From positions 1 through 34,297 of IMG/VR virus record IMGVR_UViG_3300025684_000730: 34,297 bases of DNA; one strand, 5' to 3'. The stretch comes from a virus. The notes beneath the pieces are model-generated. The model made no database searches, had not been told where the DNA came from, and saw only the letters and a list, made by a program, of their open reading frames with translations. The translations under genes were made by a program, and so were the position numbers. Of the stretch, positions 1 through 6,935 are shown piece by piece; the stretch's first letter is position 1; every line of letters starts with the position of its first letter.

Positions 1-213
1 GGCCAAAAAAACGCAATCCCACACAATAACTTAGACTACTTCATCCATAATATAGGTCTTAGCACTGACAACGACTATACCGATAAACATAACTGGTATG
101 CAATAAACCAAAAGAAAAACCCACACACTCCGAGAGTCATGGAGAGCATGGGCGTAGATCCTGGTGTCGTTAGGAAATATATAGACGAGTGTTTATTTCC
201 TGAAATTACTTAA
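1..213 (+). CDS. 3' end of an unidentified protein (partial)
   Basis: The frame is open from the first base to a TAA at 211-213, giving the last 70 residues of a protein that begins outside the window. The fragment is polar and rich in Asn, Asp, His and Tyr, and ends in PEIT. I see no recognisable domain, membrane segment or catalytic motif. Its stop overlaps by 8 bp the 3' end of the convergent minus-strand HAD-like gene, with no room for a terminator between them. It lies upstream of the structural module, so it might belong to the previous structural or accessory block, but nothing in the fragment shows that. The reading frame is credible because it is open throughout and ends tightly against its neighbour. 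Confidence 0.6.
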   Translation, partial: GQKNAIPHNNLDYFIHNIGLSTDNDYTDKHNWYAINQKKNPHTPRVMESMGVDPGVVRKYIDECLFPEIT

Positions 214-805
214 GATTCTTTTCAAATTCTGAAAGTGATTTAAATATTCGTGTTTTCTTTTTTATCTTTTGATTAGCAAAACTATTAAGTTTCTTAATAG
301 TTTCTTCTGTTGGATTAATTAGAGCGAACCTAGATCCTACTTTGAATGCAGCTTTTGCATCTGCAATAGTATGTCCCACATACCATCCGTTTTTAAATTT
401 TAAATGAGGATGTTCATCTTCGCAGCGCTTAAACATACCAGCGCTGGGCTTTACATATGGATCTGCCTTTTCTGTTCCAACTGAATAAAATATTCCCTCA
501 ATAGAAAATATTCCTGCTTGGCCAAAATCTTCCATCATTTTTAAATTAGCAGCATTTACTTCAGACTCAAGTCTACCTTTTTCATCCATGATTAAAACGA
601 CTTTATATCCTTTTAATCTTAGGCTTCGTATAGACTCAAGAGCTCCTGGCAAATACGAGTAATCGTTATCAGTAAATACATTTTTTCTTTCTAATCCAAT
701 AGTTGTTTTTGGAAAACTCTTCGGCCAATCTTGTTGTATATTCTGATTCTGATTTACTTTATTAGGATCAAAATCTGGCACTTCCATTGATGCTAAATCA
801 ACCAT
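206..805 (-). CDS. HAD-fold, GmhB/HisB-N-like protein, probably catalytically degenerate
   Basis: A 199-residue protein with the layout of small HAD phosphatases of the heptose-bisphosphate phosphatase (GmhB) or HisB-N type. It has a PGALESIRSLRLKGYKVV segment (typical of the pGv.eaL..L...Gy.lv block), VKPSAGM (typical CRKP.pGM) and WYVGHTIADAKAAFKVG (typical vGDk..D..aa..aG). The signature residues are changed. The nucleophile motif LDRDG reads LERKN, so both aspartates are absent; the TNQ motif reads MDEK; and GD reads GH. The zinc-binding cysteines of GmhB are also missing. As read it should not hydrolyse phosphate and may bind a sugar phosphate or act as a partner. It is last of a four-gene operon, with its ATG overlapping the carbamoyltransferase stop by 8 bp. 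M7 is an alternative start. Confidence 0.7.
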   Translation of the reverse strand: MVDLASMEVPDFDPNKVNQNQNIQQDWPKSFPKTTIGLERKNVFTDNDYSYLPGALESIRSLRLKGYKVVLIMDEKGRLESEVNAANLKMMEDFGQAGIFSIEGIFYSVGTEKADPYVKPSAGMFKRCEDEHPHLKFKNGWYVGHTIADAKAAFKVGSRFALINPTEETIKKLNSFANQKIKKKTRIFKSLSEFEKNLK

Positions 806-1703
806 TATTTAAATACGCTAATACTGCGCCCTCTGCTGAACCACTATCGCTTGGATTTGGTGGTATGTATATATTATCAAATATTTTGCTTGCAATGTTT
901 GGTACAGATTTGTTAAATGCGACTCCACCGCTTAACACAATATTGCGGCTATCTGTAATTTCTTTTGCATGAATTAAAACTTTAGTTACTAAACTCTCAA
1001 AAATTGTACGCGTGGCGCTGGCTATTTCTTTTTTACCGCTATCCCACCACATTTGTCTAGCTCCACGGTGAAAGTTTACTCTAAATTTAGGTAGTGGATC
1101 CCATTGTTTTATTATATCATTTTCCATTTGCGTTACTAATTGTGAAAATGGTGTATATGATCTGGACAGTTGTTCAAACGCAGCTTCATCTTGTTGCGGC
1201 TTTAATCCGATGCGATCTGTCATAGCTGAATAGAATAGTCCGATGCTATGAGGATATTTAGTTGACTTTATTTTTTTAAGTTTGCCATTTCTGGCTTTCC
1301 ATATAGATGTACAATCAAATTCTCCAATACTATCAAGAACCACAATAGTGGCATCTTTAAATCCACTATTGTAAAAAGCTGCAGCATGAGATTCATGATG
1401 GCCTACGTATTTCCATTTACAGTTTATATTAAGATCTCGTAAATATCTTTTAATGTTATTTCTTTTAAAAGGATGTTTTTGTCCTGCTATAAATTGTCTA
1501 ATAGATTTAAGATATGGATTTTCATACCAGATAACTAAATCAGGTTTGCCGTTTTTCTTGGCTTCATCTATACATTCTGGCGTGTGTCGAGAGCCTTTAC
1601 CTGAAATAGTATTTACAAGTTTAAATCTATTTCCTAAGTTATTGTCTTTAAAAATAGCTACAGACCAATCATGACCGTTCTTTGACATACCCCATATTAT
1701 CAT
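798..1703 (-). CDS. NodU/TobZ-family carbamoyltransferase, Kae1-like domain only
   Basis: A 301-residue protein matching the N-terminal Kae1-like half of the NodU/CmcH/TobZ O-carbamoyltransferases. Visible motifs are the opening IIWGMSKNGHDWSVAI (family: iLGi..gHdaS.a), HHESHAAAFYNSGF at 102-115 with metal-ligand-type histidines, VVLDSIGE at 122-129, PHSIGLFYSA, SGGVAFN and NPSDSGSAEGA near the C-terminus. In TobZ this domain transfers a carbamoyl group to a sugar hydroxyl, while a C-terminal YrdC-like domain makes carbamoyl-adenylate from carbamoyl phosphate and ATP. Here the protein ends where the Kae1-like fold ends and no YrdC part follows; the next gene is HAD-like. Family members are usually near 550-600 residues. 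The ATG shares four bases (ATGA) with the cupin stop, suggesting coupled translation. The substrate is probably a sugar or glycan. Confidence 0.8.
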   Translation of the reverse strand: MIIWGMSKNGHDWSVAIFKDNNLGNRFKLVNTISGKGSRHTPECIDEAKKNGKPDLVIWYENPYLKSIRQFIAGQKHPFKRNNIKRYLRDLNINCKWKYVGHHESHAAAFYNSGFKDATIVVLDSIGEFDCTSIWKARNGKLKKIKSTKYPHSIGLFYSAMTDRIGLKPQQDEAAFEQLSRSYTPFSQLVTQMENDIIKQWDPLPKFRVNFHRGARQMWWDSGKKEIASATRTIFESLVTKVLIHAKEITDSRNIVLSGGVAFNKSVPNIASKIFDNIYIPPNPSDSGSAEGAVLAYLNNG

Positions 1704-2059
1704 TTTTGACTATTGCCTTTGGCAACCCTATAATTATCTTCTACTGAATCTGGAGTAGAAACTTCTATAATAGTTCCTTTTTTAACGCAGATTACTTGGT
1801 GTGGTGTTAAAGGTTTTATTCTTACCGAATCTCCTGGATTTAACCTTTGTTTTTTAACGTCTGCACTTTCTGTTTCAATAGTAAGTAAATCAAAGACTCC
1901 TTCAAGAACAAAAAATGTTTCGTCCTTTAGCGCATGAAAATGCATTGAAAACCTTGCAGCTTCATTAAATACTAATAATTTCCCTGTGTACTTATCGTTA
2001 GTAGCAAAGATATTTTCATGGCCCCAGCCTTTTTCGACAAAGCCTTCAAGTTGCGTCAT
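1700..2059 (-). CDS. Cupin, phosphomannose-isomerase-like (WbuC/PMI type II C-terminal type)
   Basis: A single-domain cupin of 119 residues. It begins with KGWGHENIFATNDKYTGKLL, which resembles the kpWG.e.....n..y..K.L stretch of the C-terminal domain of type II phosphomannose isomerases. It then has HFHALKDETFFVLEG, supplying two His and one Glu as likely metal ligands, LNPGDSVRIKPLTPHQV with the third His, and IEVSTPDSVEDNYRV, close to the EVSTP...D..R..D..R ending of that family. This fits isomerisation or epimerisation of a sugar phosphate, but the exact substrate cannot be read. An ATG 15 bases upstream (2074) exists, but the AAAGGA it contains makes a good ribosome site for the ATG at 2059, so I use 2059. 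The start lies 14 bp inside the preceding nucleotidyltransferase gene. Confidence 0.75.
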   Translation of the reverse strand: MTQLEGFVEKGWGHENIFATNDKYTGKLLVFNEAARFSMHFHALKDETFFVLEGVFDLLTIETESADVKKQRLNPGDSVRIKPLTPHQVICVKKGTIIEVSTPDSVEDNYRVAKGNSQK

Positions 2060-2444
2060 TACGAATCCTTTCAATAAATTTAGTAGTAGAATACCCTATT
2101 GTATATGGTATAATTTTAACTCTAGCTAAATCGTTACCAACAACATTATCTGGAACATAATCACCGCCTTTTGTAATTATATCCGGTCTTATATATTTAA
2201 TTAACTCATAAGGAGTTGGCTCATCAAAAATATAAACTCGATCGACAAATCTTAAACATTCTAATGCAAGTTTTCTGTCTTCTTCTTTATTTATTGGCCT
2301 ATCTGAACCCTTTAGTTTGCGTATACTGCTGTCGGAGTTAATGCCTACAATAAGTCTTTCTCCCCAAAAGGCAGATTCTTTTAGATATTCTAAATGGCCT
2401 CGATGCAATATATCAAAGCATCCGTTTGTAAATACTGTTTTCAT
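2046..2444 (-). CDS. HldE/RfaE2-type sugar-1-phosphate nucleotidyltransferase
   Basis: A 132-residue nucleotidyltransferase like the C-terminal domain of HldE (RfaE2), which adenylylates D-glycero-beta-D-manno-heptose 1-phosphate to the ADP-sugar. The motif order is nearly textbook: TNGCFDILHRGHLEYL (HxGH signature), GINSDSSIRKLKGSDRPI, a DR.L.L..L..VD stretch, FDEPTPYELIKYIRPDIITK, GGDY, and YSTTKFIERI near the end, equivalent to the STT.ii region. The length is close to the RfaE2 domain alone. It is the first gene of the minus-strand cassette. The frame extends six codons upstream to another ATG, but alignment starts at MKTVFTNGC, which also lies where transcription from the promoter at 2451-2479 should begin. 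No Shine-Dalgarno is visible there, so the mRNA may be leaderless. The real sugar may be something other than heptose. Confidence 0.88.
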   Translation of the reverse strand: MKTVFTNGCFDILHRGHLEYLKESAFWGERLIVGINSDSSIRKLKGSDRPINKEEDRKLALECLRFVDRVYIFDEPTPYELIKYIRPDIITKGGDYVPDNVVGNDLARVKIIPYTIGYSTTKFIERIRNDAT

Positions 2445-2450
2445 GATATT

Positions 2451-2479
2451 ATTATAACACATTTCCTAGTGATTGTAAA
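2451..2479 (-). promoter_or_regulatory. Sigma70-type promoter of the minus-strand sugar cassette
   Basis: On the minus strand TTTACA (2474-2479) and a perfect TATAAT (2451-2456) are separated by exactly 17 bp, with TGTGT just before the -10. Six bases (AATATC) separate the -10 from the ATG at 2444, so the predicted start of transcription is the A of that ATG. The element lies back to back with the late promoter of gp13 at 2482-2489, so an early leftward unit and a late rightward unit diverge from about 40 bp. Confidence 0.82.
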
Positions 2480-2481
2480 CG

Positions 2482-2489
2482 TATAAATA
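2482..2489 (+). promoter_or_regulatory. T4-type late promoter upstream of gp13
   Basis: TATAAATA, the consensus -10 of T4-type late promoters read by the gp55 sigma factor with gp33 and the gp45 clamp, lies 29 bp before the gp13 ATG. As expected for late promoters no separate -35 is needed. It should drive the neck and terminase genes. Confidence 0.8.
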
Positions 2490-2517
2490 GATAAAAGTTT
2501 TTGAAAAAGGAACGAAC

Positions 2518-3273
2518 ATGGCGGCACCCACATCAAGGCAAGGATTAATCGACTATTGTCTTCGTAGACTCGGTGATCCTGTGATAGAGATAAATGTAGA
2601 CGACGATCAGCTTGAAGAAAGAATCGATGATGCTTTACAGCTATACCAAGAATTTCACTCTGATGCAACCGTAAAGACTTATCTAAAGCATCTGGTTACT
2701 GCAGATGATGTAGCTAATGAATACATTCCTATTTCTTCTGATATTATATATGTATCACGGCTCTTACCGACTAATTCTGCGTTTGGTTCATCTAGAAACT
2801 TCTTTGACATTAAATATCAAATGATGCTTAATGATATTGCTGATATGCAAAACTTTGCAGGAGATCTGGCTTATTACGAGCAATTACAACAATATCTATC
2901 GTTGTTAGATTCTAAATTAAACGGACATCCTCAAGTAGAATTTGCACGTAGACAAGATAGACTATATATTCATGGTGCTTTTGCAGACAAAGAAATCAAG
3001 GCTGGAGAATATATCATTGCCGAAATATATCAAATTGTAGATCCGGAGACGTACACGAGCGTCTATGATGATATGTGGCTTAAAGACTATTCTACTCAAT
3101 TGATAAAACAACAATGGGGTGCAAACTTAATTAAATTTGAAGGAATGGTTCTTCCAGGAGGAGTTCAGCTAAATGGTCGTCAACTTTTTGATGATGCTAT
3201 AGCAGAATTAGATAGACTTAGAGAACGCATTCGCTTAGAACATGAACTTCCCCCTAACTTTTTTGTAGGTTAA
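2518..3273 (+). CDS. 13: Neck protein gp13
   Basis: A 251-residue protein recognised as T4 gp13 by sequence style and position. It opens with a helical segment (SRQGLIDYCLRRLGDPVIEI) and a DDDQLEERIDDALQLYQEFH stretch, and ends with a helical region before NFFVG. With gp14, gp13 forms the neck that seals the DNA-filled head and connects it to the tail. It is the first gene after the late promoter at 2482-2489 and has an AAGGA ribosome site eight bases before the ATG. gp14 starts one base after its stop, so the two are surely co-translated. T4 gp13 is about 309 residues; this is shorter and closer to the marine-phage form. Confidence 0.85.
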   Translation: MAAPTSRQGLIDYCLRRLGDPVIEINVDDDQLEERIDDALQLYQEFHSDATVKTYLKHLVTADDVANEYIPISSDIIYVSRLLPTNSAFGSSRNFFDIKYQMMLNDIADMQNFAGDLAYYEQLQQYLSLLDSKLNGHPQVEFARRQDRLYIHGAFADKEIKAGEYIIAEIYQIVDPETYTSVYDDMWLKDYSTQLIKQQWGANLIKFEGMVLPGGVQLNGRQLFDDAIAELDRLRERIRLEHELPPNFFVG

Positions 3274-3274
3274 T

Positions 3275-4147
3275 ATGGCAAGAAATATCTATTTTTCAGA
3301 ATCTGTAAGATCTGAACAAAAGCTCTACGAGAATATAATCATAGAATCTTTAAAGATGTATGGTCAAGATCTGTATTATCTTCCTAGAACTATTGTTAAT
3401 GAGAATAGAATACTTGGCGAAGATGTATCTTCTAAATTTAGTAACTCGTATAAAATTGAAATGTACATAGAAAACACGGATGGATTTGATGGCGAAGGAG
3501 ACTTATTCACTAAGTTCGGAGTTGAAATACGCGATGAAGCAACTTTCATTGTGTCTAAACGACGTTGGAATACTACGGTTGGTAAGGTTGATAACCAAAT
3601 AGACGGTGAACGGCCAAGGGAAGGAGATATTATATTCTTACCTATGTCTAAATCTATGTTTGAAGTTATGCACGTAGAGCATGAACAGCCCTTTTATCAA
3701 CTGGCAAATCTTCCAACATTTAAGATGCGTTGTCAATTATTTGAATATAGTGGTGAAGATCTTGATACAGATTTATCTACGATAGATACTATAGAACAAA
3801 CTAACGCATACGAGTTTGATATGGTATTAAGCGGAGTAACAGGATCGTTTATCGTTGGAGAACGAGTGACACAAACTCTTACTGATGGAACAATACTTGG
3901 AGCTGAAGTATCTAAATGGGTATCCAGTACTAATTCACTTTCTGTTATACACTTAGGTGGAAGTGATGGTAAATTTCATCTACCTTCAACAGCTAAGATA
4001 ATTACTGGCGCAGAATCAAATGCTACAGGAACAGTTACATCGTTTACAGAAGATAATCAGTTACACGGTAATGAGCAAAATGATGATTTTGGCAATCTAG
4101 ACTTTATTGACTTTAGCGAAACAAATCCATTTGGGGATCCTAATTAA
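3275..4147 (+). CDS. 14: Neck protein gp14
   Basis: A 290-residue homologue of T4 gp14, gp13's partner in the neck complex. The N-terminus (RNIYFSESVRSEQKLYENII, then LKMYGQDLYYLPRTIV) is the conserved part. After about residue 185 there is a stretch of repeated beta-type motifs (GSFIVGERVTQTLTDGT, then GAEVSKWVSSTNSLSVIHLG) that looks like an inserted beta domain, which would explain why it is longer than T4 gp14 (256 residues). The C-terminus is acidic, with FGNLDFIDFSETNPFG. The stop shares one base with the gp15 start (TAATG). Confidence 0.85.
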   Translation: MARNIYFSESVRSEQKLYENIIIESLKMYGQDLYYLPRTIVNENRILGEDVSSKFSNSYKIEMYIENTDGFDGEGDLFTKFGVEIRDEATFIVSKRRWNTTVGKVDNQIDGERPREGDIIFLPMSKSMFEVMHVEHEQPFYQLANLPTFKMRCQLFEYSGEDLDTDLSTIDTIEQTNAYEFDMVLSGVTGSFIVGERVTQTLTDGTILGAEVSKWVSSTNSLSVIHLGGSDGKFHLPSTAKIITGAESNATGTVTSFTEDNQLHGNEQNDDFGNLDFIDFSETNPFGDPN

Positions 4148-4932
4148 TGTTTGGTAATTATTTTTATCATCAACGAATACGTAAAGCCGTTGCAACTTTT
4201 GGTGCAATGTTTAATGATGTATACGTTTTGCGTAAAGATTCTAGTGGTGGTATAATTAACACACAGAAGGTTCCGCTATCGTATGGACCACGCGCTAAAT
4301 TTCTCGATAGAATCAGAGAAGTGCCAGATTTACAAGAAGCTAGAGTAGCAATAAAGCTACCACGTATGTCGTTTGAAATAATGAATATATCGTACGATCC
4401 TGCAAGGCAGCTGCCAAAAAATAATATTACTGCTAGACCTAATGTTGCTGGAACCGTCTTATCTAGAAATAAAATTGAAGTAGGTGTTCCGTATATTATC
4501 AGCTTTCAGTTAAGCGTTTTTGCGAAAATGCAAGATGATGCGTTACAAGTGGTTGAGCAGGTTATACCATACTTTAATCCTCAATACACATTATCGATAC
4601 AACCGTTCGAAGACATTGAAACTATTAAAGAAGACGTCCCTATTATTTTGACCGGCGTCACAATGAATGACGATTATGAAGGAGAAGTTGCTTCTAGGAG
4701 AACTATAGTATATACTATGGACTTTGACATGCATGTTAATTTCCACGGTCCAATCTCTAGTTCAGGTATTATCCGTACTGCTATTACAGATATTCTTGAT
4801 ATTAGATCAGGTCTAAACGATTCTGATATTCCTTTAGAAAGAATTACAGTAACTACTAATCCTTCCGATGCCAGCCCAGATAGTGACTTTGGATTTACAA
4901 ATACAATTATAGGAATTGACAGTGCATTATGA
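4147..4932 (+). CDS. 15: Tail sheath terminator gp15
   Basis: A 261-residue protein matching T4 gp15 (272 residues), the hexameric cap that ends the tail tube and sheath and offers the joining surface to the neck. It opens with FGNYFYHQRIRKAVATFGAM and continues with a VPLSYGPRAKFLDRI stretch and RMSFEIMNISYDPARQL, all typical of the family in marine T4-like phages. It sits in the invariant order gp13-gp14-gp15-gp16-gp17. Its last codon overlaps the gp16 start by four bases (ATGA). Confidence 0.85.
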   Translation: MFGNYFYHQRIRKAVATFGAMFNDVYVLRKDSSGGIINTQKVPLSYGPRAKFLDRIREVPDLQEARVAIKLPRMSFEIMNISYDPARQLPKNNITARPNVAGTVLSRNKIEVGVPYIISFQLSVFAKMQDDALQVVEQVIPYFNPQYTLSIQPFEDIETIKEDVPIILTGVTMNDDYEGEVASRRTIVYTMDFDMHVNFHGPISSSGIIRTAITDILDIRSGLNDSDIPLERITVTTNPSDASPDSDFGFTNTIIGIDSAL

Positions 4933-5273
4933 TGGATTCAAATACTGCTAATAACGATTTCGAGTACGCTCGTAAAATATATCACGACCTTTTAGCAAAA
5001 GGATCGGAATCTATGGAAGAAATGATGGAGGTTGCAAGAGCGACTGAACATCCTCGTGCCTTTGAAGTTTTATCTAATATGATGAAAAACATTGCTGACA
5101 TCAATGGTAATCTTATGGATATGCATAAGAAGAAAAAAGATTTTCATCAAAATAATACTAAAGCTTTACAAGGTGGAACTACTAATAATAATGTGTTTGT
5201 AGGATCTACGGCAGATCTACAGCGTATGCTACAAAGTGAGATGATTGATGTTACCCCAAACCCAAAAGAATGA
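4929..5273 (+). CDS. 16: Small terminase subunit gp16
   Basis: A 114-residue, mostly helical protein in the gp16 position. It has an N-terminal helix (DFEYARKIYHDLLAKG), a region with ARATEHPRAFEVLSNMMK that is the most conserved part of the family, a charged helix with KKKKDF, and a C-terminal NNVFVGSTADLQRML segment. gp16 regulates the gp17 packaging motor and helps recognise concatemeric DNA. Two adjacent ATGs (4929 and 4932) could both serve; the first overlaps the gp15 stop by four bases. Its 3' end overlaps the gp17 start by about 26 bases, as in T4. T4 gp16 is larger (164 residues). Confidence 0.82.
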   Translation: MMDSNTANNDFEYARKIYHDLLAKGSESMEEMMEVARATEHPRAFEVLSNMMKNIADINGNLMDMHKKKKDFHQNNTKALQGGTTNNNVFVGSTADLQRMLQSEMIDVTPNPKE

Positions 5274-6855
5274 TACATACCTAGGCAATCCTAATGTAAA
5301 ACGAGACGGAATAGTAGCTCAATGGACAAATGAAGAAGTCCTAGAGTATGCTCGTTGCATGAAAGATCCAGCGTATTTTGCTATAACGTATTGTAAAATT
5401 ATTTCCCTTGACGAGGGATTAGTTCCATTTGAGCTATATCCATATCAAGAGAAAATGTTTAATGAGTTTAACGCTAATAGATTTAACATTGTATTAGCAT
5501 GTCGACAGTCTGGTAAATCCATATCTTCTGTAGCGTATCTGTTATGGTATGCATTATTTCACTCAGAAAAAACTATTGCTGTAATGGCAAACAAGGGTGC
5601 TACGGCTCGTGAAATGCTTGGCCGTATTACGCTTATGCTAGAAAATTTACCCTTCTTCTTGCAGCCTGGGTGTAAGGCTTTGAATAAGGGTTCAATCGAG
5701 TTTTCAAATAATTCGCGTATCGTTGCGGCAGCAACATCTGGATCTTCAATTCGAGGTATGTCTGTGTCGTTATTGTATTTAGACGAGTTTGCGTTTGTTG
5801 AAAATGATGCTCAGTTTTATACATCGACTTATCCGGTTGTTTCCTCTGGTAAAGATACTAAAATTATTATTACCTCAACTGCAAATGGTATTGGTAATGT
5901 ATTTCATAAGATATGGGAAGGGGCTTCTCAGGGCATAAACGACTTTAAGCCTTTTCGCGTTGATTGGTGGGATGTTCCCGGCAGAGATGAGAAATGGAAA
6001 ACCCAGACAGTAGCAAATACGTCTCAGCTACAATTTGACCAAGAGTTCGGTAATACATTTTTTGGCACCGGCGATACGCTAATTAATGCAGAAACTTTAT
6101 TAAAGCTTCGAATGAAAAACCCTGTGCGCTTCCTAGAAGGAGGCGACCTTAAAATATATGAAGAAACACAAAGCGGGCATGAATATATCATGCTAGTAGA
6201 TGTTTCAAAAGGAAGAGGACAGGATTATTCTACATTTAATTTAATCGACATAAGCTCTAGACCTTTTAAACAGGTGGCCGTATATCGCAATAATACTATC
6301 TCTCCATTACTCTTCCCTAATATTATATATAAGTGGGCGAATTCTTATAATAAGGCATATGTCGTAATTGAGTCAAATGATCAGGGTTCGCTTGTGACAA
6401 ATGGTCTTTATCATGATTTAGAATATGAAAATATGCATGTCGAATCTGCGATTAAAGCAAACGCATTAGGCGTAGAGATGACTCGTAAAGTTAAGAGACT
6501 TGGATGTTCGGCGTTTAAAGATATATTAGAAAATAATAAGTTAGATATTGTTGATGATGATACTATATTAGAAATATCTACATTTGTTGCTAAAGGTGTT
6601 TCTTATGAAGCTTCTAGCGGTAATCATGACGATCTAGTTATGAATTTAGTGATGCTAGGTTATTTTGTATCAACACAATATTTCTCGGATATGACAGACA
6701 TTAACTTAAAAGAAATGATGTTTAAAAATAAGATGAAAGAAATTGAAGATGATTTACCTCCTTTTGGATTTATAGATGACGGTCTAGATGGAATTCAAAG
6801 GGAAGAAGATAGAACAGCCGGGCAGTGGGCGATAGAATATTTGCCAGATATTTAA
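5248..6855 (+). CDS. 17: Large terminase gp17 (packaging ATPase and nuclease)
   Basis: A protein of about 535 residues with both catalytic halves of the T4 packaging motor. The ATPase half has Walker A CRQSGKS near residue 86, Walker B LLYLDEFAF with the catalytic Glu, and the coupling motif TSTANG. The RNase-H-like nuclease half has IMLVDVSKGRGQDYS (first Asp), VIESNDQG (second acidic site) and GNHDDLVMNLVM (third Asp). gp17 docks on the portal gp20, drives DNA into the head and cuts the concatemer. The frame also allows a TTG one codon upstream (5245), but I prefer the ATG at 5248. It is a little shorter than T4 gp17 (610 residues). No residue needed for catalysis appears to be missing. Confidence 0.93.
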   Translation: MLPQTQKNDTYLGNPNVKRDGIVAQWTNEEVLEYARCMKDPAYFAITYCKIISLDEGLVPFELYPYQEKMFNEFNANRFNIVLACRQSGKSISSVAYLLWYALFHSEKTIAVMANKGATAREMLGRITLMLENLPFFLQPGCKALNKGSIEFSNNSRIVAAATSGSSIRGMSVSLLYLDEFAFVENDAQFYTSTYPVVSSGKDTKIIITSTANGIGNVFHKIWEGASQGINDFKPFRVDWWDVPGRDEKWKTQTVANTSQLQFDQEFGNTFFGTGDTLINAETLLKLRMKNPVRFLEGGDLKIYEETQSGHEYIMLVDVSKGRGQDYSTFNLIDISSRPFKQVAVYRNNTISPLLFPNIIYKWANSYNKAYVVIESNDQGSLVTNGLYHDLEYENMHVESAIKANALGVEMTRKVKRLGCSAFKDILENNKLDIVDDDTILEISTFVAKGVSYEASSGNHDDLVMNLVMLGYFVSTQYFSDMTDINLKEMMFKNKMKEIEDDLPPFGFIDDGLDGIQREEDRTAGQWAIEYLPDI

Positions 6856-6859
6856 ATAT

Positions 6860-6867
6860 TATAAATA
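6860..6867 (+). promoter_or_regulatory. T4-type late promoter upstream of gp18
   Basis: TATAAATA lies just after the gp17 stop and 68 bp before the gp18 ATG. The leader contains a clear ribosome site (GAGAGGAC) close to the ATG. This promoter should drive the abundant sheath and tube proteins separately from the terminase operon. Confidence 0.82.
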
Positions 6868-6935
6868 AGACTGAGTGAAAAAGAATCCGTATTATGAACC
6901 CGCATATAATTTAAATTTTCGAGAGGACAGAAATT

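Noticed and set aside
2441-2668. Minus-strand frame overlapping the gp13 start and the divergent promoters
   Set aside because: It would run through the promoter region and into gp13, with a low-complexity product and no motif.
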